64,000 nucleotides of DNA, from the NCBI RefSeq assembly GCF_019974135.1, contig NZ_AP025017.1, positions 806,001 through 870,000 of the forward strand, given 5' to 3'. Numbering within the stretch: position 1 is the first letter of the stretch; every line of letters begins with the position of its first letter. A program made the position numbers and the translations under genes. This stretch comes from Actinomyces capricornis. Its GTDB lineage: Bacteria > Actinomycetota > Actinomycetes > Actinomycetales > Actinomycetaceae. The notes beneath the pieces are model-generated. The model saw only the letters and a program-made list of their open reading frames with translations, did not search any database and was not told where the DNA came from. Positions 8,142-17,294 of this stretch are shown in pieces.

Positions 8142-9560
8142 TCACCCGCTGAAGCCGCCGGGAAGGCCCACGATGTAGCTCTCCACCGCCCGGCCGCCGA
8201 CGTCGGAGGCGAAGATGATCCGGCTCAGGTCGCGTGAGGCGCTGGCCTGGGGCTCGGCGAAGTAGGCGCCGTCGTCCTGCGACCCCTCCCCCACGCGGGT
8301 GTGGGCCACGTTGAGGACCCGCCCGCCGGGGGCCAGCTCGACCAGCCAGACCTTGCGGTACTCGGCGCGCAGGGTGGGGGCGGGGCGGGTCTGGCCGTGG
8401 TCGGCGGTGTCGGCGTAGGTGGAGACCACCGCCCAGCCCGGCCGGTCGAAGGCCTGGCCACTGACGTGCAGGGCGTAGGCCTCCCCCTCGGCGGGGTAGA
8501 GGGTGTGCAGGGGCGTGCGCCGCCCGGTGGCCAGGTCGATGGCGACCAGCTCGCCGGCCCCGTAGTCGGCGTAGACCAGGTAGTCCTGGCGCTGGGGGCC
8601 GAAGGCCAGGTCGGAGTGCTCCGAGCCGGTGGTCAGCTGGCGAGAGGCGGAGAAGTCGCGGGTGAAGGCGACCGTGCCGCCCTGGCCATCGAGCCAGGAG
8701 GCCACCGCGTAGTCCCCGGAGGCCGAGGTGCTCACGTGGTCGGGCACCGCGCCGGGCACCGGGAAGTCCGCGGCGTCCAGGGTGGAGACCACCGCGCGGT
8801 CGATGAGGTCGACCACCACCAGGCCGTAGGCGGTGGTGGTCTGGGCGCCCTCGTCGTAGCGGGTGGCCATGAGGGTGAGGTAGCGGCCGTCGGCGCTGGT
8901 GGTGCCCTCCCCCTTGGTCCAGTAGGAGGTCGCCTGCGGCCAGGGGGCGGTGTCCTTGAGATTGATGACCTCGCTGGTGGTCCGGGCCTTAACGTCGTAG
9001 GTGCGCCAGAGGGTGCCGCCGTTGCGGTCGGTGAAGTAGATCAGGGCCGGGTCGGTGGCGTGCCAGATCGGCTCGCAGTCCCCGATCAGCTCGGGGACCT
9101 GCCCCAGGTGGGCGAAGGTGGCGCCGTCGTAGAGGTGCCAGGCGCCGGTGCCGTCCTGGGCGAGGTAGCGGGAGTTGTCGGCGTTGAAGGCCTGGCGGCG
9201 GCTGTACTCGTGGCGCATGCGCCCGCCCCCGCCGTCGCCGGCATCGGTGGCCCGGTAGAGGCGGGTGGAGTAGGCGGGGTCGAGGACGGCATCCTCCAGG
9301 CCGGTGGGCCGCGCCGGGGGCTCCATCGGCTCGATCGGGTCGGCGGACAGCTCGGTGAGGGCGAAGTCGCCGGGGTAGAGGGAGTCGAAGGGGTTGGGAG
9401 GCAGTGTGCCCGGGCCGCCGGCGCCGGCCGCCTGGCCCGGGGACGATGCCGTGCAGGCCGTGAGCCCCAGGGGGCCGGCTGCGCTGGCAGCTGCGGCCAT
9501 CCAGGGCCAGGCCAGCAGGGATCGGCGGGTGGGGGCGGTAGAGCGGTCTCGGGGAGTCAT
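8142..9560 (-). CDS. Tat-exported beta-propeller-like lipoprotein
   Basis: 472 aa. The N-terminus has a twin-arginine motif (TRRSLLAW) and a hydrophobic stretch ending in the lipobox LTAC at about residue 36. This predicts export of a folded protein and attachment to the outer face of the membrane. The mature part repeats blades of the type DNSRYLAQDGTGAWHLYD, ADGRYLTLMATRYDE and SGDYAVASWLDGQGG, the pattern of TolB/oligogalacturonate-lyase-like propellers. No catalytic residues could be assigned. The gene is monocistronic and converges on the repeat element. Confidence 0.6.
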   Translation of the reverse strand: MTPRDRSTAPTRRSLLAWPWMAAAASAAGPLGLTACTASSPGQAAGAGGPGTLPPNPFDSLYPGDFALTELSADPIEPMEPPARPTGLEDAVLDPAYSTRLYRATDAGDGGGGRMRHEYSRRQAFNADNSRYLAQDGTGAWHLYDGATFAHLGQVPELIGDCEPIWHATDPALIYFTDRNGGTLWRTYDVKARTTSEVINLKDTAPWPQATSYWTKGEGTTSADGRYLTLMATRYDEGAQTTTAYGLVVVDLIDRAVVSTLDAADFPVPGAVPDHVSTSASGDYAVASWLDGQGGTVAFTRDFSASRQLTTGSEHSDLAFGPQRQDYLVYADYGAGELVAIDLATGRRTPLHTLYPAEGEAYALHVSGQAFDRPGWAVVSTYADTADHGQTRPAPTLRAEYRKVWLVELAPGGRVLNVAHTRVGEGSQDDGAYFAEPQASASRDLSRIIFASDVGGRAVESYIVGLPGGFSG

Positions 9561-9687
9561 CGGACCCTTTCGTCACGGCGCAGGCGCGGTCGTAGGAGAC
9601 GGCGAAGGAGGCGGTGGCGCTCCAGGCGCGCCCCGCCCGGTGCTCACCAGCAAGCGCAGAGGGGGCCCGGGGAGCACCCCGGGGAAT

Positions 9688-10509
9688 CTAGCAGGCCGAG
9701 GCGCGCAGCGCCCCGCCACCGGTGGGCTGCATGACGGGGCGGAGTGGTGGGAAGGAGCCCATGGGGGTGTGGGAGGCCGGGCCCCTGGTGGGCTGCGGGG
9801 CGCTCGGGCCCCGCAGGGCGCCGCAGATCTCGTAGCGGCGCTCCACGCCATGGGTGACCGTGCCCCATTCGCTGGTGGCGGCGCGCTCCTGGTGGGAGCG
9901 GAAGGCGGCGGCGTCGGCGAAGACCTCGTGGACCTCCCAGATGAGGGGGTCATCAGTGGGGTGCACGTCGAAGGACAGGCAGCCCGGCTCGGCAAGGGAG
10001 GCGGCGATGTGCTCGGGCAGGAGGCGGCTGACGGCCTCGGCCTGATCCTGCTCGGCGCAGATCAAGCGGCCGCTGAGCACCACCCGCTCCGGTGCGGGCG
10101 AGTCGAGGGTAGGTTGCAGGGCCGCCCCGTTCCAGTCCGTGCCGGCGCCCAGCTCGAACTCCCATTCGCGGCGCACGAGACCGCCAGTCACCTCGAAGAC
10201 CTCCAGGGAGCGGTCTCCCGCGCCGCTGACGAGCAGCACCACCACGGTGGCCTCGTCTTCAGAGGCGATCGCCTGGTGGAGGCGGAAGCGGCTCGCAGAG
10301 TCCTTGGCCCCGGCGTAGAACTGGCGGAGCCTGTCGACGTAGGCCTGGGGGCCGCGAACCACCTGGGTGCCGATGCGCCACTCCACCTCCGGGTGGAGGC
10401 AGGCCGCCAGGGCCTCCCAGTCGCGGGCGTTCTCAGCCTCGAAGAGGGCCTCCAGGATCTCCAGGGGCGCTGCGAAGGTCGACGCGGACGTCGTCGCTGC
10501 AGAGGTCAT
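9688..10509 (-). CDS. SnoaL-like/antibiotic-biosynthesis-monooxygenase fusion protein
   Basis: 273 aa. The start is the ATG at 10509, preceded by AGGAG eight bases upstream. Residues ~15-125 are SnoaL-like (NTF2 fold): EILEALFEAENARDWEALAA, then HPEVEWRIG. Residues ~135-225 are an ABM-type dimeric alpha/beta barrel: VVLSGRLICAEQDQAEAV, LPEHIAASLAEPGCLSFDVH, then WEVHEVFADAAAFRSHQ. The Pro/Gly tail is disordered. Both folds are small-molecule-binding and are normally separate proteins. Function and substrate are unknown. Confidence 0.7.
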   Translation of the reverse strand: MTSAATTSASTFAAPLEILEALFEAENARDWEALAACLHPEVEWRIGTQVVRGPQAYVDRLRQFYAGAKDSASRFRLHQAIASEDEATVVVLLVSGAGDRSLEVFEVTGGLVRREWEFELGAGTDWNGAALQPTLDSPAPERVVLSGRLICAEQDQAEAVSRLLPEHIAASLAEPGCLSFDVHPTDDPLIWEVHEVFADAAAFRSHQERAATSEWGTVTHGVERRYEICGALRGPSAPQPTRGPASHTPMGSFPPLRPVMQPTGGGALRASAC

Positions 10510-10934
10510 GGGCCTATCTCCTGTGGTCGACGGGTGCCGGTGCGGTCGAGGGTGGCAACCGCCAGGGTTCACGGGAACTCCCTCGTCCGCTCGACAGCCT
10601 ACCCAGGATGAGGGCGGCGCAGGGCCGTTTTCAGAGCGCATCCTCAGGCTCTGCCGGCGGGCCGACGGCGATGGCATGGCCAGGCGGGATCGCCCCGGAG
10701 CTTCCGGTGCGGACGCCGACCACCGCACGGGCCCGCCACTTCCCGCCGGGCCGCCCGCGTTCCGCTGGGCCGCCCGCATATCGCTGGGTGACTCGCATCC
10801 TGCTGGCCCATACTGCGCCTCCTGAGCCAGCGGGATGCGGGTGACCCAGCGAGAATCGAGTCACCCAGCAAGGGGCGGGTCACTCGGCGGCGCGGGCCGG
10901 CGTGGAGCGGGCGTCATAGCAGTATCGATCCGGT
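10510..10934. other. Intergenic stretch with a REP-like repeat
   Basis: No gene is supported here. The stretch holds copy 1 of the 117-bp palindromic repeat (10782-10898), just past the 3' end of the helicase gene. Confidence 0.6.
10782..10898. repeat. 117-bp REP-like palindromic repeat, copy 1
   Basis: 10782-10851 folds on itself: 26-base arms starting CGCTGGGTGACTCGCATCC pair with three mismatches, two of them allowing G-U in RNA, around an 18-base loop. A second GTCACCCAGC motif follows at about 10860. Copy 2 at 15838-15954 is nearly identical over the full length. Copies lie between genes, as for REP/BIME elements. Confidence 0.8.
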
Positions 10935-13900
10935 TCAACTGCCTTCGATGGCCTCATCGACCATGATCGCACCGCCTGGCCGTTCATGGAGCGCCCTGTC
11001 GAGCGCCTCTCGGATCTTCTCCTCCTCGCCGCTGCCGTTGGTCGGCAGCGCCAGGACGTCAACACCATAGGCCGCCAGGATCGACTTCTTGGTCTCGTCA
11101 CGCTCCTGCTGCACTGGATTGTTCTCATGAAAGGCGGTGCCGTTGACCTCGATGGCGAGCAGGAGCCTGCGGGAGGCCTTGTGGTAGACGGCGAAGTCCA
11201 CGGCGGAGACAGAACGAACGAACTTCCGCTGCCGATCACTGAGGAGGGAGGTGTCGGGCAGCAGGTCGCGCAGTCGCACCTGCGGCAGGACTGCGAGGTG
11301 CTGATAAGCAGGATCGGTGAGAATATCACCCAGCAGGGTCCACATGATGTTCTCAGAGAGGAACTTGCTCCCACCATCCACCCGGGCGGCGAAGTGCGCG
11401 AGCCTCTGCGAGTACTCCCGATAGAGGAGGTCGAAAACAGAGAGGACCTGCCCGTCGACGATCTGATCGGGGTCCTGGAATCGGATATAATCGATGAGGG
11501 CCTTGATGTGAGTACTGCGAGGCACCCCATCACGATTCGTCACAAGGACGAATCGGTCCTTGGCTCTGGAGACTGCAACGTTGAGGAGACGGGGATCGTC
11601 GACGAAGCGAAGCTTGATATGCCCGAGCCTGGTCTCATCGACAACCGTGCTGAACACCATCTCCCGAACACCGCGCCCCTGGAACTTGTGCACGGTCTGG
11701 ACGCTCCAGTATCGCTCACCGACGTCCTCGAAGCGCTCACCTAGCGCTTCATTGATCCTCTTCGCTTGAAGACGGTAAGGGGTGCACACTCCAAGATCAT
11801 AATCGTTCCCCACCATCTCGTCTTGACGGCCAGAGTCAATCCCCAAGTCCTCCAGGATCCCATCAAGATACTCCTCAATCTCACTGACCTCGCGGCGATT
11901 ATCTGTCCCCTTCTCCGCCCCCTTATTGGATGATCTCATATGATTTCCCGGAGCGGTCCTAATGACGGCGAGCGGGGCATCCGATTTCACATCACCAGCA
12001 GGCCGGCAGGGGATGAGTGCGCCCTCGTAGTACATCTGGTTGCAGAACTCAGCGATCGCCGGCACGCACCGGAAATGCTCCTTGAGCATCGTGCGGGGCA
12101 GTGCAGGACCGTAAATGTCGGCCACGGAGGACAGAATTGAGTGCGCATCAACATCATATCCTGGCGCAGGCGGCACAGGAAGCCTCTCCCCCGACCTCAT
12201 GCTCTTCTTGTCCAGGATAGGCCCGAGCTGCTTGAGGTCCCCGACGATCACGACATTGCGCGCACGGCTCATGGCCAAGGCGGCAGCGAGTGGATTGGTC
12301 TGGGACACCTCATCGATGACCACCCAGTCCAGAAGGGTCCCCTCGCTCAGGTTCCAACGGATGGAGTGGCATGTGGTCAGCACCACCGGATACTCCGCGA
12401 TGAACTCAGGGGTCCGCTTGAAGATCGCCCCCTCCCTCTCATCAAAACACGCCCTGGCTTGCCCTGAATAGCGACGCCTCAGCTCCCGCCCCAGTAATCC
12501 GAACGATAGTTCCTCATGATTCGCCCTGATAGCATCGGCATCCAGATTCTCCAGCTCGCCCTGCAGTAGGAGCTCCTCCTCCTTCAACTCCTCGATCCGG
12601 TTGGCATAGAATGCTTTTTCCAGTCGCAGGACGGTCGCAGCATCGGTTGGGTCAAGATCCTTGAGCCGGCCGTACCGGAAGTATCTGCGCACCCGGGGAA
12701 TGAGGCCAGCGATTCCATGGGGGAGATCTGGAAGAAGATGCGTCTCAGCGAGGTAATCAAGGATGCGCTCAGAATCCTTGCGCAAGAGCGGCAGTGAGGT
12801 GAGATCCGGAAGCTCGTCACTTGCGGCGCGACGGTCGAGGTGCGCCGCCTCCAGGGCATAGGCGTCAATGAGGTTGCGCAGGACCGCCAATTCGCGAGTC
12901 GCCCTCCAGACGGTCAGGAGCTGCCGCTCCGAGGCCAATACCTGATCGGCAAGACTCTCCGCAGGATCCACCTCCTCCCCACCGGGCCCCAGGCCCGCAG
13001 TCGGCACAGGAAGTGGCTGAAGCGGCTGCTCAAGCCACCGCTCCAGCCTGACATTCCTGGCCTCCCTGCCGGTCTCCGGATCACGATCATCCTGATCATG
13101 AAGAAACTTCTTGACCCTCTTGGAGCTTCCCACGCGGGCGGCAACGAAATCGATCCCCAGATCCTCCAGCTTGTCCCTCACGTTGTCGACGGCGGCATTT
13201 CCGAAGGACACCACGCCGACACTCTTCCCGGGATCCAGAAGGATATTGGCGATGAGATTGAGGATCGTCTCAGTCTTCCCCGTTCCGGGCGGCCCATCAA
13301 TGACGCTGACCTGGTGGCTCAGAGCCTTGACGACGGCATGGCGTTGATCCTCGTTACTGCGGAAGGGGAGGATGACGGGACCTCCAGGAAAGGAGGTCGT
13401 GGAGTTTCGCCCCTCCAAGTAGGCGGCCAGGGCGCTCTCCGGGTGAACGAATCGCATGCGCTCATAGGAGCCGCGCAGCAGACCAGTACATCTATCATCG
13501 CATCCTGAGCGCCCTGCATTCGCGGAGCCTCTCGGCTCAAGCACCTCAACGGCGCGACGCAAGTAGTCGAGCACATGCGCCGGCCCACCGGCATGGGCAC
13601 TTGACCGCACCCTGGAGAACTCCTCAATGGGGCAGGTCCTGCTTGCCGGGGACCGCCCCTTACGATGACGGCTGACGCGAACCATCGAGAACCGGTCATC
13701 CCACTGATCCACGAACACCGTGACGGTCAGCGGCGGGGTCCAGTACTCGCCGGAGAGGACCGCCACCTCGTCGGGAGGAAGCTCGAAGGAGGTGTGGGGC
13801 CTGAGCAGCCGGGCGGCGGGGTGCCTATAGCTACACGACCCCCCTTCGGAGCCGTCTTTTCGGGCGTAGGTCACCTTGAGCTGCTTTCTGTCGACATGAG

Positions 13901-13991
13901 CGCTGATGCCATAGACCCTCCATGTGCAGTCACGGAGTGGGCCACCCTCGCTCTGAGGAGCCATCACAAGCATCTCGTTCGGGTTGATCAC
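10935..13991 (-). CDS. SF1 (DNA2/NAM7-type) helicase with C-terminal DUF2726 nuclease-like domain
   Basis: 1018 aa from a GTG. Walker A (GPPGTGKTE) lies near residue 233 and a DEVS Walker B (VVIDEVSQ) near 555. The late motifs VQTVHKFQGRG and LNVAVSRAKDRFVLVT follow. The C-terminal ~170 residues (DFAVYHKASRRLLLAIEVNG, then QQERDETKK) fit DUF2726, a restriction-endonuclease-like fold with a D...ExN core. Helicase plus PD-(D/E)XK architecture is frequent in anti-phage and DNA-repair systems. The gene stands alone with no methylase beside it. A defence role is inference only. Confidence 0.75.
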   Translation of the reverse strand: MINPNEMLVMAPQSEGGPLRDCTWRVYGISAHVDRKQLKVTYARKDGSEGGSCSYRHPAARLLRPHTSFELPPDEVAVLSGEYWTPPLTVTVFVDQWDDRFSMVRVSRHRKGRSPASRTCPIEEFSRVRSSAHAGGPAHVLDYLRRAVEVLEPRGSANAGRSGCDDRCTGLLRGSYERMRFVHPESALAAYLEGRNSTTSFPGGPVILPFRSNEDQRHAVVKALSHQVSVIDGPPGTGKTETILNLIANILLDPGKSVGVVSFGNAAVDNVRDKLEDLGIDFVAARVGSSKRVKKFLHDQDDRDPETGREARNVRLERWLEQPLQPLPVPTAGLGPGGEEVDPAESLADQVLASERQLLTVWRATRELAVLRNLIDAYALEAAHLDRRAASDELPDLTSLPLLRKDSERILDYLAETHLLPDLPHGIAGLIPRVRRYFRYGRLKDLDPTDAATVLRLEKAFYANRIEELKEEELLLQGELENLDADAIRANHEELSFGLLGRELRRRYSGQARACFDEREGAIFKRTPEFIAEYPVVLTTCHSIRWNLSEGTLLDWVVIDEVSQTNPLAAALAMSRARNVVIVGDLKQLGPILDKKSMRSGERLPVPPAPGYDVDAHSILSSVADIYGPALPRTMLKEHFRCVPAIAEFCNQMYYEGALIPCRPAGDVKSDAPLAVIRTAPGNHMRSSNKGAEKGTDNRREVSEIEEYLDGILEDLGIDSGRQDEMVGNDYDLGVCTPYRLQAKRINEALGERFEDVGERYWSVQTVHKFQGRGVREMVFSTVVDETRLGHIKLRFVDDPRLLNVAVSRAKDRFVLVTNRDGVPRSTHIKALIDYIRFQDPDQIVDGQVLSVFDLLYREYSQRLAHFAARVDGGSKFLSENIMWTLLGDILTDPAYQHLAVLPQVRLRDLLPDTSLLSDRQRKFVRSVSAVDFAVYHKASRRLLLAIEVNGTAFHENNPVQQERDETKKSILAAYGVDVLALPTNGSGEEEKIREALDRALHERPGGAIMVDEAIEGS

Positions 13992-14326
13992 AGCATCATC
14001 TCCCGGGAAGGTGAATTTATCAGGCTGTTACCAGCCTATTCTCCCGGCGCGAGGCTGTCAGCGGATTGGGCTCAGGATCTGGACGGACTCGTCCGGAGGC
14101 GAGCCCTCATCAACCGCCGCGCCCGCACCGAAGCTGCGCGGTGGGCAGTCCGGCCCGGGACGTACGGGCCAGGATGGTGGCCGCCTCCCGGGGCAGCCCG
14201 ATAGCCGGCAGGGCTTGGAGCCGATGCTCCAGGGACTCGGCGCCCACCTGGGGGCGGCACAGGCAGTCAAGGTACTCGGCATGGAGAGCGCATGTCTCCA
14301 GGAGATCCGAGTCGAGATCCCATGCT

Positions 14327-15432
14327 GCTAGTTGTACTTCCCTGTGAGGTTGTGAACGCGGCTGGCGGGGGTTTGGCCGTTGATGGCGGTGTGGGGTCGG
14401 TGGTGATTGTAGTGGTGGAGCCAGGCCTGGTAGGCGGTCTCGCGCTGGGTCTGGCTGGTGTAGGTGTGGGCGTAGGCCCACTCGTCTTGCAGGGTGCGGT
14501 TGAAGCGCTCGACCTTGCCGTTGGTCTGCGGCTGGTAGGGACGGGTGTAGCGGTGCTTGATGCCGGCTGCGGACAGGACCTGGTTAAAGGCCCGTGAGCG
14601 GTAGCAGGCCCCGTTATCTGTCATGACAGCGCCGACAGTGATGCCCAGGTCCTCGAAGAACGCCTTGGCGCGCTGAAAGAACCCCGCGGCACTTTCCTGG
14701 GTCTGGTCGGCCAGGATCTCGGAGTAGACCACACGCGAGTAGTCGTCTATCGCGTGGTGGATGTACCGGTAGCCTCCGACCGGGCCGCCCCGGCGGCGGG
14801 TGCGGGTCTTGGCGCGGTCCGCGGCCAGGGCGGGCGCTGAGCCACGTCCGTGAGCGCGCCAGCCCCCGCCGTCGGGGATGCGGCCGAGCTTCTTGATATC
14901 GACATGCACCAACTGGCCCGGGGCACTCTTTTCGTAACGCACCGGCGCAGGGCGGCGCACCGCCAGCCCGGTGGCCCGGTCCACCTCGGCCAGGCGGGGC
15001 ATGCGGTAGCGCTCCAGGACCCGCCCTACTGTGGAGCGTGCCAGGCCCAGGTGGTAGGCGATGCGGTGGGGCCCCCACCGGCGGTTGAACCTCAAGGCGA
15101 TGATGCGCCGCTCAGTGCGCCTTGCCAGCCGCCCTGGGCTGTGGTGGGGACGGGCGGAGCGGTCCTCCATGGGCTGGCCGGCCCGGTACCGGCCCACCCA
15201 CCGGCTGGCGGTGGCCGGCGAGACCTGGAAGCGCTCAGCCGCCCGGCGCACGGGCCATCCCTGCTCGACCACCAGGACAGCAAGACGACGACGCCCCTCA
15301 GGGGTCAGTGGTGCGTTAGCGTGGGTCATGAAGGCCTCCGGTCAGTGATGCGAGTGTGTCAACCCACATCCTGCCGGAGGCCTTCACTCACCACCCACCC
15401 CGTTCACAACCTCCCGAGGAAGTACAGCTAGT
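14327..15432. mobile_element. IS481-family insertion sequence with 6-bp target duplication
   Basis: The element proper is 14333-15426 (1094 bp). Its ends are inverted: TGTACTTCC...GAGGTTGTGAACG on the left and its reverse complement on the right. It is flanked by direct repeats GCTAGT (14327-14332 and 15427-15432). Precise ends and an exact duplication indicate a fairly recent insertion. Confidence 0.85.
14328..15329 (-). CDS. IS481-family transposase
   Basis: 333 aa. An N-terminal helix-turn-helix (GWPVRRAAERFQVSPATASR) is followed by an HTH_29/33 region and a DDE integrase core: D in VHVDIKKLG, D in AVMTDNGACY, and E in NGKVERFNRTL. The C-terminus YNHHRPHTAINGQTPASRV is typical of the family. 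The frame looks intact, so the element may still be active. The stop codon lies in the left inverted repeat. Confidence 0.9.
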   Translation of the reverse strand: MTHANAPLTPEGRRRLAVLVVEQGWPVRRAAERFQVSPATASRWVGRYRAGQPMEDRSARPHHSPGRLARRTERRIIALRFNRRWGPHRIAYHLGLARSTVGRVLERYRMPRLAEVDRATGLAVRRPAPVRYEKSAPGQLVHVDIKKLGRIPDGGGWRAHGRGSAPALAADRAKTRTRRRGGPVGGYRYIHHAIDDYSRVVYSEILADQTQESAAGFFQRAKAFFEDLGITVGAVMTDNGACYRSRAFNQVLSAAGIKHRYTRPYQPQTNGKVERFNRTLQDEWAYAHTYTSQTQRETAYQAWLHHYNHHRPHTAINGQTPASRVHNLTGKYN

Positions 15433-15837
15433 TCTCCCAGCATGCGGATCATCGGGAAGGCCACCGGCGCTGGCGCTGCTCGCAGGTCCTCCGCCAGAAG
15501 CCTCGTCAGGGTCTCTACAGCCGCCTGGCTGTCAGGGATCGGGATGCCGCAGCGCTCGATGAGCCGCTCAACGATCGGCGCGGTCTGAGACCGCACGGGC
15601 TGGGCGGGCAGGCAGGCAAGTTCAACGACTTCTTCGATCTCTGCCCCCACTCCTCACGGGTGAGCAGCCAGGTGGCCAGGTCTACCCATGTTCCGGGCTC
15701 CATCGCCCGGCAGCACTCACAGGCCATGGCTGCTGCCACGATGCGGCGCAGTTCCTTCTGTACCACCCGAGAACCCTACCCGTACCGCGATCGCTACCCA
15801 CCTCTGCCCCTCGCATCCGGCTGGAGTTCCCGCGTTT

Positions 15838-15954
15838 CGCTGGGTGACCCGCCTTCTGCTGGCCCATACTGCGCCTCCTGAGCCAGCGGGATGCGGGTGA
15901 CCCAGCGAGAATCGAGTCACCCAGCAAGGGGCGGGTCACCCGGCGGCGCGGGCC
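15838..15954. repeat. 117-bp REP-like palindromic repeat, copy 2
   Basis: Nearly identical to 10782-10898, with about five differences, mostly in the left arm. It overlaps the end of the methyltransferase gene: the final codons (ARAAG) and the stop at 15936-15938 fall inside the repeat. Confidence 0.8.
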
Positions 15955-16717
15955 TCGAACACCATGATCGGCTGGCCCCCGGTGAAGGGGGTGCGCCGCC
16001 AGTCGCCCCACACGGCGGTGGCCTCGAACCCGGCAGCCGCGAGCTGGCCCCGCACAGTCCGCTCATCCCGGAAGGTCAGCAGCTGGTCGTGGTCCAGGCG
16101 CTCGCCACTGCCCTCGATGCGCGCGCAGCTGCGCAGCAGGACCCGGCCCGCATCGAGCTCGGCGACCTCGAACCACTCGGTGAGCTCGCCATCGGCGGTG
16201 CTCCGACGTCGGGGCTCGGCCCGGCCCACCCGATCCAGGCGCGGGCGGCGGGGTTGCGGGTCTCGAAGGCCAGGACGGCGCCGTCCCGGCAGGAGTGGCG
16301 CAGGTCGTGCAGGGTGCGCTGCCACTCGGGGTCGGGGATGTGCTGGGCGGCGTTGCCGGTGAGGATCATCAGGTCGAAGCGCTCATGCCGCCCGCACGCC
16401 AGGGCTCGGCTGTCGCCCTCCACCCAGGTCACCGCGGCCGCACCGGGGCGCCGGCGGGCGTGGTCGAGCATCGCCGTCGAGGGGTCCGCGCCGACGACGC
16501 GCCGGCCGGGTGCGGCCAGGGTGACGGTGAGTATCCCGGTGCCGCATCCCAGGTCGAGGATGTCGCGGGCATCGACCCGGTCCGCCAGGGCACGGTAGTA
16601 GTCGTGGTCGGGGCCGTCGGGGTTGTCCTGGTCGTAGAGGTCGACGATGCGCGGGTCGTAGTCCGGCGCACCCGGGCCGTAGGCGCCCCGGAGGAGGCCG
16701 GAGGCCGGGGGCATCAC
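15936..16717 (-). pseudogene. SAM-dependent methyltransferase, frameshifted
   Basis: The first frame starts at 16717 and gives a class I methyltransferase: motif I ILDLGCGTGILTVTLA near residue 53, acidic VVGADPSTAMLDHA, then FDLMILTGNAAQHI. Near 16200-16225 the frame breaks after NPAARAWIGW, and the remainder (STADGELTEWFEVAELDAGR to the end) continues one base over until the stop at 15936. The start overlaps the stop of the DUF952 gene (ATGA), so the pair is translationally coupled. The break is either a real inactivating frameshift or an assembly/sequencing error. Substrate unknown. Confidence 0.7.
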
Positions 16718-17073
16718 TGAGGCTCGCCCGGCGCGAGGGGCAGCGGGGAGGGGCGCAGCAGCCGGGTGGGCAGTGGCCCGCCGTAGATGTGCGGGAAGAG
16801 CTCGGAGTCGGGGTCGCTGGGGTCGCCCGGCTCCTCGCGCACCTCCAGGCCGTGGCCGGCCAGTGCCGCCTCATCGACCTGTAGCAGGACGACGTCGGGG
16901 CGATCGGGGTAGACGGCCTCCATGACGGCGCCGACCTGCTCAATGGTGGCGCAGCCGTGCACGAAGCCCTGCTGGGAGGCGAGCACGCCACGCGTGGACC
17001 ACGGGTAGGTGCCGCGCCGCTGCGCCCGGGCCCAGTCCTCGGCCAGCGCGATGTGCAGGATCATGCGGCTCAT
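16714..17073 (-). CDS. DUF952-family protein
   Basis: 119 aa. The DUF952 pattern is visible: ILHIALAEDWARAQRRGTYP at the start, GFVHGCATIEQVGAVME in the middle, and PHIYGGPLPTRLL near the end. Homologues are small proteins of unknown biochemistry with an ADP-ribosyltransferase-like fold. Its stop overlaps the methyltransferase start by four bases, so the two probably form one transcript. Confidence 0.75.
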   Translation of the reverse strand: MSRMILHIALAEDWARAQRRGTYPWSTRGVLASQQGFVHGCATIEQVGAVMEAVYPDRPDVVLLQVDEAALAGHGLEVREEPGDPSDPDSELFPHIYGGPLPTRLLRPSPLPLAPGEPQ

Positions 17074-17294
17074 CCTAGGGTTAAGTGGGGCGCTCGCCTG
17101 TCATCCGGGGCGTCCGGAGGCACCGGACCGGCCCGGCTCCCCGACTCGCGGACCACCCGGGCCGCCATGGCCGCGCCTCGGCCGCGAGGGCCGGTGGCGC
17201 CCCGGAGCGGCGGGGCGCGCGATACACTCGCCGCACCGGGCGGCGGCACAGCAGCCCGTGACCGGGCGGTCGAGTCGATGTGTCAGGTGAAGTC

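Larger units (their letters stand above)
14110..15766 (-). pseudogene. Unknown gene split by IS481 and frameshifted
   Basis: On the minus strand a frame starts at 15766 (MVQKELRRIVAAAMACECC) and runs to WLLTREEWG. It shifts by one base near 15650 into AEIEEVVELACLPAQPV, and is cut at 15432 in MIRMLGELA. Removing the IS and one copy of the GCTAGT duplication joins this exactly in frame to AWDLDSDLLETCALHAEYLD, which ends at the stop at 14110-14112. The rebuilt protein is about 187 aa, mostly helical and Cys-containing; I do not recognise its family. The upstream frameshift means it was probably already broken, or the base is a sequencing error. Confidence 0.7.
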
